Assembly: GCA_964617665.1 (NCBI GenBank)
Contig: CAZUAH010000063.1
Location: 1-41,785 of the forward strand
Source of the DNA: JADHUC01 sp964617665
Lineage (GTDB): Bacteria > Planctomycetota > Planctomycetia > Pirellulales > Pirellulaceae
DNA: 41,785 nucleotides
Reading direction: 5' to 3'
Shown: in pieces, positions 7,162 through 15,812 of the stretch
Layout of the letters: each line of letters starts with the position of its first letter
Position numbering within the stretch: the first letter of the stretch is position 1
The notes under the pieces: model-generated
The model's database searches: none
Told to the model about the DNA's origin: nothing
The model's input: the letters and a program-made list of their open reading frames with translations, nothing else
Position numbers and translations under genes: made by a program

Positions 7162-7432
7162 CTAAGGCTTTGAACTGGTGCGATGCTCTTGGTGTTGCCC
7201 TAGCCATTGCTCCAGCAGGTCGACGGCGGGGAGGAAGTCCCAGCCGAGGGCCATCATCAGGTCAATGTTGTTCCAGGTAAGGGGTACACGCAGGCCAGCC
7301 ATTGGGTTCCGAAATCACCCCGTAGCCCCTGCGATCGCTCACCGATACCGTCGTCCGGGAACTCAACTGTTGCTTCTTCGCCTTCGGGCTCCACCAAGCA
7401 CAACTTGGCGGGGACACGAGAAGTTGTGTCAT
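7162..7432 (-). pseudogene. Frameshifted gene remnant, unknown family
   Basis: On the minus strand, one frame reads KLCLVEPEGEEATVEFPDD and GLRGDFGTQWLACVYPLPG before stopping at 7257. The adjacent frame, open from 7302 to a stop at 7162, continues as TWNNIDLMMALGWDFLPAVD and LLEQWLGQHQEH. Both look like genuine protein. They overlap by about 40 bases, so a single indel near 7260-7300 would join them. A possible ATG (MTQLLV) at 7432 is in a third frame. I do not recognise the family. The second part alone would be a 46-residue ORF. Confidence 0.35.
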
Positions 7433-7562
7433 GGTGATGGGTATCTTCCCTCCTGTTCGTGCGGTCAATTGCACTGTTTCCGGCCGCCATACTTCCCCAC
7501 TGCTTCTGTGCGCGGCATACTGCTGGTCCACGCAACCCCTAAGCGAGTAAGGAGGAACCTCG

Positions 7563-8402
7563 ATGGCCCTGTTCAGACGTGAAGACATCTTGGAGAAGCT
7601 GCGAGCGAAAGTGGCGTCAGGAAAACCCATTGTCGGCGGCGGCGCTGGTACGGGAATCAGCGCGAAGATGGCCGAGGCCGGTGGCATCGACTTGCTGATC
7701 ATCTACAACTCGGGCCGTTTTCGCATGGGGGGGCGGGGGTCGATGTCCGGCCTGATGCCTTACGGCGATGCCAACGCGATCGTGATGGAAATGGCACGCG
7801 AGGTGATCCCGGTCGTGAAGCATACGCCTGTGCTGGCTGGGGTCTGCGGCACGGATCCGTTCCGCGTGATGAAGTTGTTTCTGCGCGACGTGGACGCCGC
7901 GGGTTTCTCTGGAGTGCAGAATTTCCCCACCGTGGGCCTGATGGACGGAAAGTTTCGGCAGAACCTGGAAGAGACCGGTATGGGATTCGGGCCGGAGGTC
8001 GACATGATCCGAACGGCTCACGAAATGGGGCTGCTGACAACTCCGTACTGCTTCAATCCGGACGAGGCGACCGCCATGGCCGAGGCCGGTGCCGACATTC
8101 TGATTCCCCACATGGGCTTGACGACCAAGGGCTCGATTGGTGCGGAGACTGCGCTGACGCTGGAGGAATCAGCGAAGTCAGTGCAGGATATGCACGACGC
8201 GGCCAAGGCTGTGAATCCGGATATCCTGGTGCTCTGCCACGGCGGACCGATCGCCGAACCGGCCGATGCTCAATACATCTTGGACCACACCGAAGGCGTT
8301 GTCGGTTTCTACGGGGCCAGCAGCATGGAGCGATTACCCGTGGAACCGGCCATTTCCGGCCGAGTACGCGAATTCACGGAGATGACGTTCGGCGCGGAGT
8401 GA
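7563..8402 (+). CDS. TIM-barrel phosphoenolpyruvate hydrolase-family protein
   Basis: A 279-residue protein of the PEP hydrolase-like TIM-barrel family (the type also fused in Tm-1-like proteins). Family features seen: an N-terminal GAGTGISAKMAEAGGIDLL, IYNSGRFRMGGRGS, TPVLAGVCGTDPF, GFSGVQNFPTVGLMDG, ADILIPHMGLTTKGSIG and a C-terminal GFYGASSMERLP. Length matches a stand-alone member. The enzymatic reaction of most family members is not established, so substrate specificity is left open. The start is supported by a strong AAGGAGG ending eight bases before ATG 7563. Its neighbours are regulatory and DNA-repair genes, which give no pathway hint. Confidence 0.85.
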   Translation: MALFRREDILEKLRAKVASGKPIVGGGAGTGISAKMAEAGGIDLLIIYNSGRFRMGGRGSMSGLMPYGDANAIVMEMAREVIPVVKHTPVLAGVCGTDPFRVMKLFLRDVDAAGFSGVQNFPTVGLMDGKFRQNLEETGMGFGPEVDMIRTAHEMGLLTTPYCFNPDEATAMAEAGADILIPHMGLTTKGSIGAETALTLEESAKSVQDMHDAAKAVNPDILVLCHGGPIAEPADAQYILDHTEGVVGFYGASSMERLPVEPAISGRVREFTEMTFGAE

Positions 8403-8448
8403 TGGCCCGTCCTAGCCCACCGAGGCTTTGTCTTGTATCATCGGCGGT

Positions 8449-9849
8449 ATGTCGACAGACAAAGCAAATGAAACTGAAGCATCCCCCCCCATCTCGATCC
8501 GCACGCTAATCGTCGACGACCTTGCGGCGCACGCCCACAGTATGTCTGAAATCCTTGAGCGGATCGGATATCCGTGCGACGTGGCGACTACCGGTCCGGA
8601 AGGTCTGCGGTTCGTCGAGCGAAATACGTACGACGTGGTCGTGACCGACTTGTCGATGAACGAAGTGGACGGCATGCAGTTGCTCAGTAAGACGAAGGAG
8701 CTACTGCCTGAGTGTGAAGTGATTATGGTCACCGGGCAGGGGACGGTACCTAAGGCCGTCGAGGCCATGCAGCAGGGGGCATTCAACTTTCTGGAAAAGC
8801 CGATCACGTCCAAGCGGCTGCGGGCCGTATTCGAGCGTGCCGTCGATGCCGTCAAGTTGCGTCGCCAGAATCTGGAATTGACCCAACGGCTGGATGAACG
8901 ATTCGGTTTCGAGGGCATCATCTATGCCAGCGACAAGATGAAGGCGGTCATCGACCAGCTAAAACGCATTGCGCCTACGGACGCTACGGTACTAGTCACT
9001 GGCGAAAGCGGTACTGGCAAGGAACTGATTGCCCAGGCGATCCACCAGAATAGCCCTCGGAAGAACAAACGCATTGTGCCGTTGAATGCGCGGGCAGTGG
9101 CCGAGAATCTGGTGGAAAGCGAGTTATTCGGCCATGTGAAAGGCGCGTTCACCGATGCTGTGACAGATCGCATTGGCGCCTTCGAATACGCCAATGGCGG
9201 AACGCTGTTCTTGGACGAAGTCGGCGACATGCCGTTGTCCACACAAATCAAGCTGCTGCGCGTGTTGGAACAACAAGAGATAACCCGCATCGGCGACAAT
9301 AAGCCCAGGAAGGTCAATGTCCGCCTCGTTTCGGCAACCAATCAGGACTTGGAAGAATCATCCGAACGGGGCGATTTCCGCACCGATTTGTACTATCGCA
9401 TCAAGGTCATCACGATCAATCTTCCGGCACTGCGCGACCGTCGTGAAGACATCGTGCCGCTGATCGATCATTTTCGCAAGCAGTTCAATAAACGCCACGG
9501 CAAGTCGATCAAGAACGTCTCGTCGGCGGCTACCAGGCGGTTCTTCGCTTACGAATGGCCGGGCAACGTGCGGCAACTGCGGAACGCCGTGGAAACAATG
9601 GTTGTGCTGGACACCGATGGAGTGCTGGACATCGACGACCTTCCGCCCGAACTGGCCGACGTGGAAGAGCGGCCCGCAGGCAGTAGCGAGGGGCCGATGG
9701 CGTTGGTAGGCCAACCGATGAAGCAGATCGAACGTTGGGCCATCGAACAGACATTGAATCTAACCAACGGCAATCGAGAGGAGACCGCGCGAATCCTTGG
9801 GATTGGGGCGCGGACGCTGTATCGCAAGTTGGAAAAGTATGATCTGTAG
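8449..9849 (+). CDS. Sigma-54-dependent response regulator (NtrC family)
   Basis: A 466-residue transcriptional activator. Receiver domain at about 15-130: acidic pair in VDDL, phosphoacceptor Asp67 (VVVTDLSM), Thr95, Lys117 (LEKP). AAA+ domain at about 155-390: Walker A GESGTGKE 185-192, Walker B GTLFLDEVGD, arginine-finger region TDLYYRI. Fis-type HTH at the end (EETARILGIGARTLYRKL). The sigma-54-contacting loop reads GAFTDA (232-237) instead of GAFTGA. It is predicted to bind upstream DNA and remodel sigma-54 RNA polymerase after phosphorylation. No histidine kinase gene is in the window, so it is an orphan here. I chose ATG 8449; an in-frame TTG lies seven codons upstream. Confidence 0.92.
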   Translation: MSTDKANETEASPPISIRTLIVDDLAAHAHSMSEILERIGYPCDVATTGPEGLRFVERNTYDVVVTDLSMNEVDGMQLLSKTKELLPECEVIMVTGQGTVPKAVEAMQQGAFNFLEKPITSKRLRAVFERAVDAVKLRRQNLELTQRLDERFGFEGIIYASDKMKAVIDQLKRIAPTDATVLVTGESGTGKELIAQAIHQNSPRKNKRIVPLNARAVAENLVESELFGHVKGAFTDAVTDRIGAFEYANGGTLFLDEVGDMPLSTQIKLLRVLEQQEITRIGDNKPRKVNVRLVSATNQDLEESSERGDFRTDLYYRIKVITINLPALRDRREDIVPLIDHFRKQFNKRHGKSIKNVSSAATRRFFAYEWPGNVRQLRNAVETMVVLDTDGVLDIDDLPPELADVEERPAGSSEGPMALVGQPMKQIERWAIEQTLNLTNGNREETARILGIGARTLYRKLEKYDL

Positions 9850-9881
9850 CTTGGCTAGTCACCTTTAGGCGAACGGATTCC

Positions 9882-11747
9882 ATGGCCGACATCAGGCAAC
9901 TATCCCCTAGCGTCATCAACAAGATCGCAGCCGGCGAGGTGATTGAGCGTCCGGCCAGCGTCGTCAAGGAGTTGATGGAAAACTCGGCGGACGCCGGCGC
10001 GACGCGGATCGACGTATCGGTTGAGAAAGGCGGGACGGAACTGATTCGCCTAGCCGATAACGGCTGTGGCATCCGGCCCGAGCAATTGGGACTGGCGGTT
10101 GCTAGTCACGCCACGAGCAAGATCCGGGACGCCGATGACTTGTTCGATGTTCGTAGCCTTGGTTTTCGTGGGGAAGCTCTGGCTTCGATCGCCGAAGTGA
10201 GCCGATTTCTCCTGCGGAGCCGCGCCGGCGAAAAACAGGCCGGGGCGGAGTTGGAGGTCGTCGGTGGTTCGGTGGGCGAGGTCGCTCCGTGCGGTTCGCC
10301 GGTGGGCACGACCATCGAGGTGCGTCAATTGTTCTACAACACACCCGTGCGGCGCAAGTTTCTCCGTACGACACAAACGGAGATGGGGCACGTTACCGAG
10401 GCGTTCACTCGCATCGCCCTGGCACATCCGCACGTTCATTTCACGCTCCGCCATAACGATCGAGTCGTCCATGACTTGTCCCCTGTCGAGAGTTGGCGTG
10501 ACAGAATTTTCGCCTTCTTCGGACCCGAGATCTCCGACGCGTTGATCGCCGTCCAGAGCGAAGATGGCGGTTTGCGACTTGGCGGGTATGTGGCCAATCC
10601 CACCGTCAGCCGTGCCAACAACCGGATGCAGTACCTGTTTCTGAATGGCCGCTACATTCGGGACCGTTCGTTACAGCACGCGTTGGGCGAAGCCTATCGC
10701 GGTTTGTTGTTAGCGGGACGGTTTCCGATCACGTTTCTGCGGTTGGAGCTTCCTGCTGATGCCGTCGACGTGAACGTGCACCCGACCAAGTTGGAGGTCC
10801 GGTTTCAGGACGGCGGACGCATCTACAGCCAACTGTTGGGCACGCTTCGTCAAAAGTTCCTGAGCACGGACTTGACGCCTCGCGTGCAGCCTGAATCGGC
10901 CGTACCTGCGGGGGCTCCCGCATCGGCAGGCGATCGGGACGGCATGGAAGGCCAGCGCAATGCAGTAGCGGGCTGGGCCAAGGGGCAAACGGCGGAACTT
11001 GACATGAAGTTCGAGCATTCCAGCGGCCGAATCCCTGAATTCAAGCCGTTTCGGGACTTCGGTGAATCCGCGGGTCGGCCCAACGGTACTGGGCGGGCTC
11101 GTGATGCCGATTCGTCGTCGCCCCACTTCGAGGAAATAACGGTTGAGGCGGCCGAGATTGCGGGTAGCCTTCCCGGCGCACACTCGGGTATGCAGGTACA
11201 CAACCGTTATCTGATTACGGAGAACGATTCAGGGATTCTGGTCATTGACCAGCACGCGCTGCACGAGCGTATTCTGTACGAACAGCTGCGCGAAAAGGTC
11301 CTGGCAGGCACGTTGGAAAAGCAAAGGCTGCTGGTGCCGGAGCCGGTCGACTTGACGCCGGCCGAGGCCGGTGCTGCCTTGGGTGCTAAGGACACGTTGG
11401 CCCAGTTGGGCATCGAAATCGAGCCATTCGGTGGCGACACGGTGCTGGTTTCGAGCTATCCGGCCATGTTAGCGAATTTCAACCCCGGGGAGGTCATTTG
11501 CCAGTTAGTCGAACAGCTCCTGTCGAGCGAGAAGAAGCCTGAACGACAGGATATGCTGGACGAGATGCTGCACATGATCTCGTGCAAAGCAGCGATTAAG
11601 GCAGGAGATCGGCTGGCACCGGAAGAGATTTCCGCGTTGCTGGAACAGAGGCATTTGTACAAGGATACCCATCACTGCCCGCACGGGCGCCCCACGGCGT
11701 TGGTGTTTACGAGAGAAGAGTTGGACAAACGTTTCAAGCGAACGTAG
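9882..11747 (+). CDS. mutL: DNA mismatch repair protein MutL
   Basis: A 621-residue protein. GHKL ATPase domain: INKIAAGEVIERPASVVKEL, DNGCGI, the ATSKI lid and GFRGEALASIAEV. The transducer domain includes VHPTKLEVRF. A variable linker spans about 325-420. The C-terminal dimerisation domain carries the endonuclease metal-site motif DQHA(X)2E(X)4E (DQHALHERILYE), plus SCKAAIKAGD and CPHGRP. It should therefore nick the error-containing strand in mismatch repair, unlike E. coli MutL, which lacks this motif. It starts 32 bp after the NtrC-type regulator on the same strand. It begins with MADIRQLSPSVINKIAAGE, as the family usually does. Confidence 0.97.
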   Translation: MADIRQLSPSVINKIAAGEVIERPASVVKELMENSADAGATRIDVSVEKGGTELIRLADNGCGIRPEQLGLAVASHATSKIRDADDLFDVRSLGFRGEALASIAEVSRFLLRSRAGEKQAGAELEVVGGSVGEVAPCGSPVGTTIEVRQLFYNTPVRRKFLRTTQTEMGHVTEAFTRIALAHPHVHFTLRHNDRVVHDLSPVESWRDRIFAFFGPEISDALIAVQSEDGGLRLGGYVANPTVSRANNRMQYLFLNGRYIRDRSLQHALGEAYRGLLLAGRFPITFLRLELPADAVDVNVHPTKLEVRFQDGGRIYSQLLGTLRQKFLSTDLTPRVQPESAVPAGAPASAGDRDGMEGQRNAVAGWAKGQTAELDMKFEHSSGRIPEFKPFRDFGESAGRPNGTGRARDADSSSPHFEEITVEAAEIAGSLPGAHSGMQVHNRYLITENDSGILVIDQHALHERILYEQLREKVLAGTLEKQRLLVPEPVDLTPAEAGAALGAKDTLAQLGIEIEPFGGDTVLVSSYPAMLANFNPGEVICQLVEQLLSSEKKPERQDMLDEMLHMISCKAAIKAGDRLAPEEISALLEQRHLYKDTHHCPHGRPTALVFTREELDKRFKRT

Positions 11748-11848
11748 CATGGAGAATTGAAAGCTGGCAGTGGCACATCTCATATTGGTGTTAGAGAGCA
11801 GTGTGAACGACTGATCCGTTTCCGATACTTGACGCGAGTATTCTCCCA

Positions 11849-13336
11849 ATGATTTGCGTAACTATTGGTCGTGGCCGTCACAAAATGATGATGGCCGAAC
11901 ATAGGCACTTGGCAGAAGAGCAGGGAGTGAAATTGGTCGAACTGCGCGCGGACTGTATTCGCAGTCGGCTGGACATCAAACGGCTGTTGACCGACCGGCC
12001 GTGTCCCTGCATCGTCACGTGCCGCCGCCAGGAAGATGGTGGCCAGTGGAGTGGTACGGAAGAAGCGCGGATCATGGCCCTGCGTACCGCTATTGCCGAG
12101 GGCGCCGACTATGTGGATCTGGAGGAAGACATCGCTGCCGACATTCCGCGCTTCGGCCCAACAAAACGAATCGTCAGCTACCACAACTTCCGTGACACGT
12201 CGGACGATCTCGAAGCGATCCACGAGCGGATGTTGTCGCTTGATCCGGACGTCGTGAAGATCGCCGCAATGACGCATCACCCCAGCGATAACCTGCGCAT
12301 GATGCATTTGGTCAAACGGAGCAAGGTACCCACGGTGGGAATTTGTATGGGGGAAATAGGGATACCGACTCGCATTCTGGCCGGCAAGTTCGGTGCTCCG
12401 TTCAGCTACGCAGCGTTCCATCACGAACGTGCAATGGAACCGGGGCAACTCAGTTACACGCAGATGCGAGACATTTACCACTACGAAGACATCAAATCCG
12501 ATACGGAAGTCTACGGCGTGATTGCAGACCCGGTCGGCAACGACTTGAGCCCCGTCGTTCACAACGCCGCATTCGCAGAACACAAGTTGAATAAAGTGTA
12601 CGTTCCGTTCCGCGTTCCGCGAGACGATTTGCCTTCCTTCATGAACGCCTGTCCCGAGTTGGGGGTTAAAGGCCTTACGGTGACGATCCCTCACAAGGAC
12701 GAGGTGGTGCGACATTTGAGCAAGGGCGACGGAACCGTCCGCGGTATCGGCTCGGCAAACACCGTCATGTTCGAGGGCGACCAGACCGTGGGTTACAACA
12801 CGGAGTATCGTGCATTTTCGGAAGCTCTCGATACGGTTTTTGCCGCTCACGAACAGGGCATGAATCTACCGGGACGCATTGTGCTGGTTTTAGGATCCGG
12901 TACTCTTTCCAGGGCAATTGCCTTTGCGTTGAAGCGACGTGAAGCGGATGTCGTCCTGACATCGCGCAATCATGAACGGGCGGGCGTTCTAGCCGAGCGA
13001 TTCCGGTGTCGTACCATTCAGTGGTACGAACGCACAAAAATCGAACCGGACATCCTCATCAACACAACGCCGATCGGCATGCATCCGAACTTGAACGAAG
13101 CACCTTTCGACAGGAAATACATACAGCGATCGACAATCGTAATTGACACCATCCACAGCCCGGAACAGACGTTGCTGATCAAAGAGGCACGCGAGCAAGG
13201 GTGCCGAGTAGTGACGGGGGTGGACGTGTTCGTTCGTCAGGCGGCGCACCAATTCGAGCGTTTCGCGGGCCAGAAGCCATCGCTGGAGCTGATGCGTAAC
13301 GAATTCAAACGCCACCTAGGGCCAGCGAAGTGGTGA
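11849..13336 (+). CDS. aroDE: Bifunctional 3-dehydroquinate dehydratase / shikimate dehydrogenase
   Basis: A 495-residue fusion for two consecutive shikimate-pathway steps. N-terminal type I dehydroquinase (about 1-210): ELRAD, catalytic His in VSYHNF, Schiff-base Lys in VVKIAAM, GEIGIPTRILAGKFG and the PGQ motif. C-terminal shikimate dehydrogenase (about 225-490): substrate loop DPVGNDLSP, catalytic Lys in VTIPHK, nucleotide-binding LVLGSGTLSRAIAFAL, and QAAHQFERFAG near the end. The usual NTD motif with the second catalytic residue reads NTE (Glu319). The fused arrangement resembles plant and some bacterial enzymes. It lies 100 bp after mutL and is closely followed by a prepilin peptidase gene. 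Confidence 0.93.
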   Translation: MICVTIGRGRHKMMMAEHRHLAEEQGVKLVELRADCIRSRLDIKRLLTDRPCPCIVTCRRQEDGGQWSGTEEARIMALRTAIAEGADYVDLEEDIAADIPRFGPTKRIVSYHNFRDTSDDLEAIHERMLSLDPDVVKIAAMTHHPSDNLRMMHLVKRSKVPTVGICMGEIGIPTRILAGKFGAPFSYAAFHHERAMEPGQLSYTQMRDIYHYEDIKSDTEVYGVIADPVGNDLSPVVHNAAFAEHKLNKVYVPFRVPRDDLPSFMNACPELGVKGLTVTIPHKDEVVRHLSKGDGTVRGIGSANTVMFEGDQTVGYNTEYRAFSEALDTVFAAHEQGMNLPGRIVLVLGSGTLSRAIAFALKRREADVVLTSRNHERAGVLAERFRCRTIQWYERTKIEPDILINTTPIGMHPNLNEAPFDRKYIQRSTIVIDTIHSPEQTLLIKEAREQGCRVVTGVDVFVRQAAHQFERFAGQKPSLELMRNEFKRHLGPAKW

Positions 13337-13381
13337 TGGGCACGGTTGGGAGACGCAGAGGATGCTGGAAATGGAGCTGGT

Positions 13382-14620
13382 GTGAATCTCTTGCTGTACG
13401 TTCTCATCTTCGGTCTCGGTGCCCTCCTTGGCGGCCAACTCAATCGCGGCATCTACCGACTGGCCTGGAATCGACGATCGATCAGCCCATGGTCGGCCCG
13501 GCACGATGATGCACCGCCACGACGGATGCTGGACCGCGTTCCCGTCCTGGGTTGGCTGGGTCTGCGCCGCGAACAGCGGATACATGGCCCGGCGTTCTGG
13601 GTTCGACCTCTGCTGATCGAGTTGTCGGTTGGAGTTAGCTTCGTCGCGCTATATTGGTGGGAAGTTCACGAAGCCGGCCTGATGCCGGATCGAGTGGCCC
13701 AAGCGCCAATCAGTATCTGGACGCTTCACGCTCAATACCTCAGCCACGTCATTCTGATCTCGCTAATGATCGTGGCCACCTTCATCGACTTCGACGAGAA
13801 GACGATCCCCGATGCGATCACCGTCCCAGGCACGCTTGCCGGACTCGTGCTGATGGCCGCGTGGCCACAGGCCGCTCCCCCGATAAACCTACTGACGGTT
13901 CCCGTAGGGATCGAGGTGGGGCAGTTGCAGCTTACGTCACCAGCTGAATGGCCCCAGCGGCTTGACGACCTGAACGGACTTTGGATCGGAATCCTCTGTC
14001 TTCTGGCATGGTGTTTCGCCATCTGGCCCAAGACAGTGACCATGCGGCGCGGACCGGTGAAGGCGGTGCGGTACTTCTTTGTGAGTATGGCTCGATGGCC
14101 ATTGTGGTGGGGCGTTGTGTTGGTCGCAATTGCCGGTTCGGTCGGGATCCTCGCGACGTGGTTTTGCGGCACACCGTGGTGGCCAAGCCTGCTGACCTCC
14201 TTGGTTGGCATGGCCTTCGGCGGAGGTCTGATTTGGGCTGTGCGAACGGTGGCTGGTGGGGCATTAGGCAAGGAAGCCATGGGGTTTGGTGATGTGACAC
14301 TGATGGCGATGATCGGCGCCTATGTGGGCTGGCAAGCATCACTAATGGTCTTCTTCCTGGCGCCGGTCGTGGCCGTGCCTATCTGTCTCCTCCTGTGGCT
14401 GCTGACCGGCCGCCGCGATATTGCGTTTGGGCCGTATCTATGCGCCGCCACATTGATCATGATCCTGTGGTGGAGTCCGATATGGGAGCGGTGGGCACGA
14501 ACGTTTTTCGCGATGGGGTGGCTGGTCCCGCAAATGCTCTTTTGCTGTCTAATCGTAATGGCCGGGATGCTCAGGTTGATTCGACTGGTCGAAAGAGCAC
14601 TATTCCGAGCAGAAGAGTAG
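13382..14620 (+). CDS. A24 prepilin peptidase-like membrane protein
   Basis: A multi-pass membrane aspartic peptidase of the type IV prepilin peptidase (PilD/GspO) class. The two catalytic-Asp contexts are IDFDEKTIPD in the first half and MGFGDVTLM in the second. The N-terminal methylase-like region is recognisable from GGQLNRGIYRL and RVPVLGWLGLR but lacks the paired cysteines seen in many members. A long loop with about 90 extra residues separates the two Asp motifs, so it is larger than usual (412 residues). I prefer GTG 13382 (a GGAG lies five bases upstream and the first helix begins at once); an in-frame TTG at 13346 is possible. It begins about 45 bp after the AroD-AroE gene. It would process pilin-like substrates; a GspF-like gene lies about 18 kb away. 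Confidence 0.85.
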   Translation: MNLLLYVLIFGLGALLGGQLNRGIYRLAWNRRSISPWSARHDDAPPRRMLDRVPVLGWLGLRREQRIHGPAFWVRPLLIELSVGVSFVALYWWEVHEAGLMPDRVAQAPISIWTLHAQYLSHVILISLMIVATFIDFDEKTIPDAITVPGTLAGLVLMAAWPQAAPPINLLTVPVGIEVGQLQLTSPAEWPQRLDDLNGLWIGILCLLAWCFAIWPKTVTMRRGPVKAVRYFFVSMARWPLWWGVVLVAIAGSVGILATWFCGTPWWPSLLTSLVGMAFGGGLIWAVRTVAGGALGKEAMGFGDVTLMAMIGAYVGWQASLMVFFLAPVVAVPICLLLWLLTGRRDIAFGPYLCAATLIMILWWSPIWERWARTFFAMGWLVPQMLFCCLIVMAGMLRLIRLVERALFRAEE

Positions 14621-14629
14621 GGCTCGCAT

Positions 14630-14658
14630 CGCCCCCCCAAGCATTCTGAAGTGGGGCG
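14630..14658. terminator. Possible terminator between convergent genes
   Basis: CGCCCC (14630-14635) can pair with GGGGCG (14653-14658) across a loop containing AAGCATTCTGAAG. It lies between the convergent ends of the prepilin peptidase and solute-binding protein genes. There is no strong T tract, so support is weak. Confidence 0.25.
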
Positions 14659-14679
14659 GGCGCTATCGCTCCGATTGCG

Positions 14680-15708
14680 TTAGTCCGTGGCAAACGTGAC
14701 GCCGAGAAATTCTGCGGCCGTTCCCCATTTGTCTGCTGCCCCGGCGAAGTCCGCTTCCATGTGCTTGATCGGCTCGTCGCTATGAGCCCTTGATTGAACC
14801 GCAACTTGCGAGTTCAACGGAAACTGAGCACTGGCGCCTTGGGCCAGTTTCTTCTCCACTCCGCCGGATAGCAGGTAGTCTACCAGGCGACGAGCCGATT
14901 CGCCGTTCGCCGTACCCTTGACTAGTCCCAAGGTATTGGGAATAAACAGCGCGCCCATTCCGTCTTCGCCTTGATCCGGGTAGACGATCTCGACGGGCAT
15001 ACCCTTGTCTTTCTCGATGATCGCATCGTCTGTGTCCGTCAAACCAAATGCCAACTCGCCTCGGGATACTGCCAAGGCAACCTGTTTGTTTCCGGAAAGT
15101 ACTTGCGCGTTTTCCTTCAGACGGAGGAAGAAATCCTGCGCTTCGTCATCGCCCCAGGCGTCGAACAGGACGGCGGCATGGGTGGCAGTTGTGCCGAACA
15201 GCGGCTTGGCGATCGCCACCTTATCTTTCCATTTTGGATCGATCAGATCGCGGATCGATTCCGGCCTCTCGTCCTCAGGGACTACATTGGTGTTGACGAT
15301 CAATACGCGGATTCTCGCTGCAAATCCGTACCAGGCACCATCCGCAGCACGGTAGGTCTGCGGGTAATCCGCCGCAGCCGGCGCGTCATAGGTATCAAGC
15401 AGTCCGAGCTTCTCCAGCCGCAGCGTGTGCAGGATCTCGTTATTCCAGAACAAATCGCAACGCGGACGGTTCTTCTCTTGAATGATGGCGTTCACGAGGC
15501 TGACCGTCTTTGTCGACTCGACGTCGTACTTGGCCTCCACCTTGATCCCAGTCTCTCGCTCGAAGTCCTCGAAGATCGGTTTGGAGAATTCCTGATCAAG
15601 CGCCGTGTAAACGACGACTTTGTCGCCCGATTGCCACCAGCAGCCGGTGTTCAGAAGGAGGACTGAGCAAAGGAGGATGAATGCGGGAGTGCGACTTGTT
15701 GCGTTCAT
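14680..15708 (-). CDS. Iron(III)-type ABC transporter substrate-binding lipoprotein
   Basis: A 342-residue periplasmic binding protein of the FbpA/FutA (extracellular solute-binding) kind. A lipoprotein signal with lipobox LNTGC (Cys23) is followed by VVVYTALDQEF, the first strand typical of the family. Also typical are RCDLFWNNE, GAWYGFAARIRVLIVNTN, DLIDPKWKDKVAIAKPLFG, and a C-terminal VDYLLSGGVEKKLA. It should be anchored in the membrane and deliver iron or a similar ligand to a permease. No permease or ATPase gene is adjacent, so it is an orphan here. It is convergent with the prepilin peptidase gene. Confidence 0.85.
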   Translation of the reverse strand: MNATSRTPAFILLCSVLLLNTGCWWQSGDKVVVYTALDQEFSKPIFEDFERETGIKVEAKYDVESTKTVSLVNAIIQEKNRPRCDLFWNNEILHTLRLEKLGLLDTYDAPAAADYPQTYRAADGAWYGFAARIRVLIVNTNVVPEDERPESIRDLIDPKWKDKVAIAKPLFGTTATHAAVLFDAWGDDEAQDFFLRLKENAQVLSGNKQVALAVSRGELAFGLTDTDDAIIEKDKGMPVEIVYPDQGEDGMGALFIPNTLGLVKGTANGESARRLVDYLLSGGVEKKLAQGASAQFPLNSQVAVQSRAHSDEPIKHMEADFAGAADKWGTAAEFLGVTFATD

Positions 15709-15812
15709 GCAAGTCAGTGTATCCCAGTGGATGGCTCGCGTCTACAGAAAGTGATCGCGTCGATGTAATTTCGACCGCCTGGCCGCGTGATGTCCGGGAC
15801 AGGGAGTGTCGC

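Noticed and set aside
11760..11785. Sigma-54 promoter (a TGGCAC hexamer upstream of the AroD-AroE gene)
   Set aside because: The matching TTGC element at the right spacing is missing.
11780..12850. A 356-codon minus-strand frame over the AroD-AroE gene
   Set aside because: It is antisense to a strongly recognised enzyme and shows no domain motifs.
14680..15708. A complete iron ABC transporter operon
   Set aside because: Only the binding protein is present; neighbours are a peptidase and a barrel-like protein.
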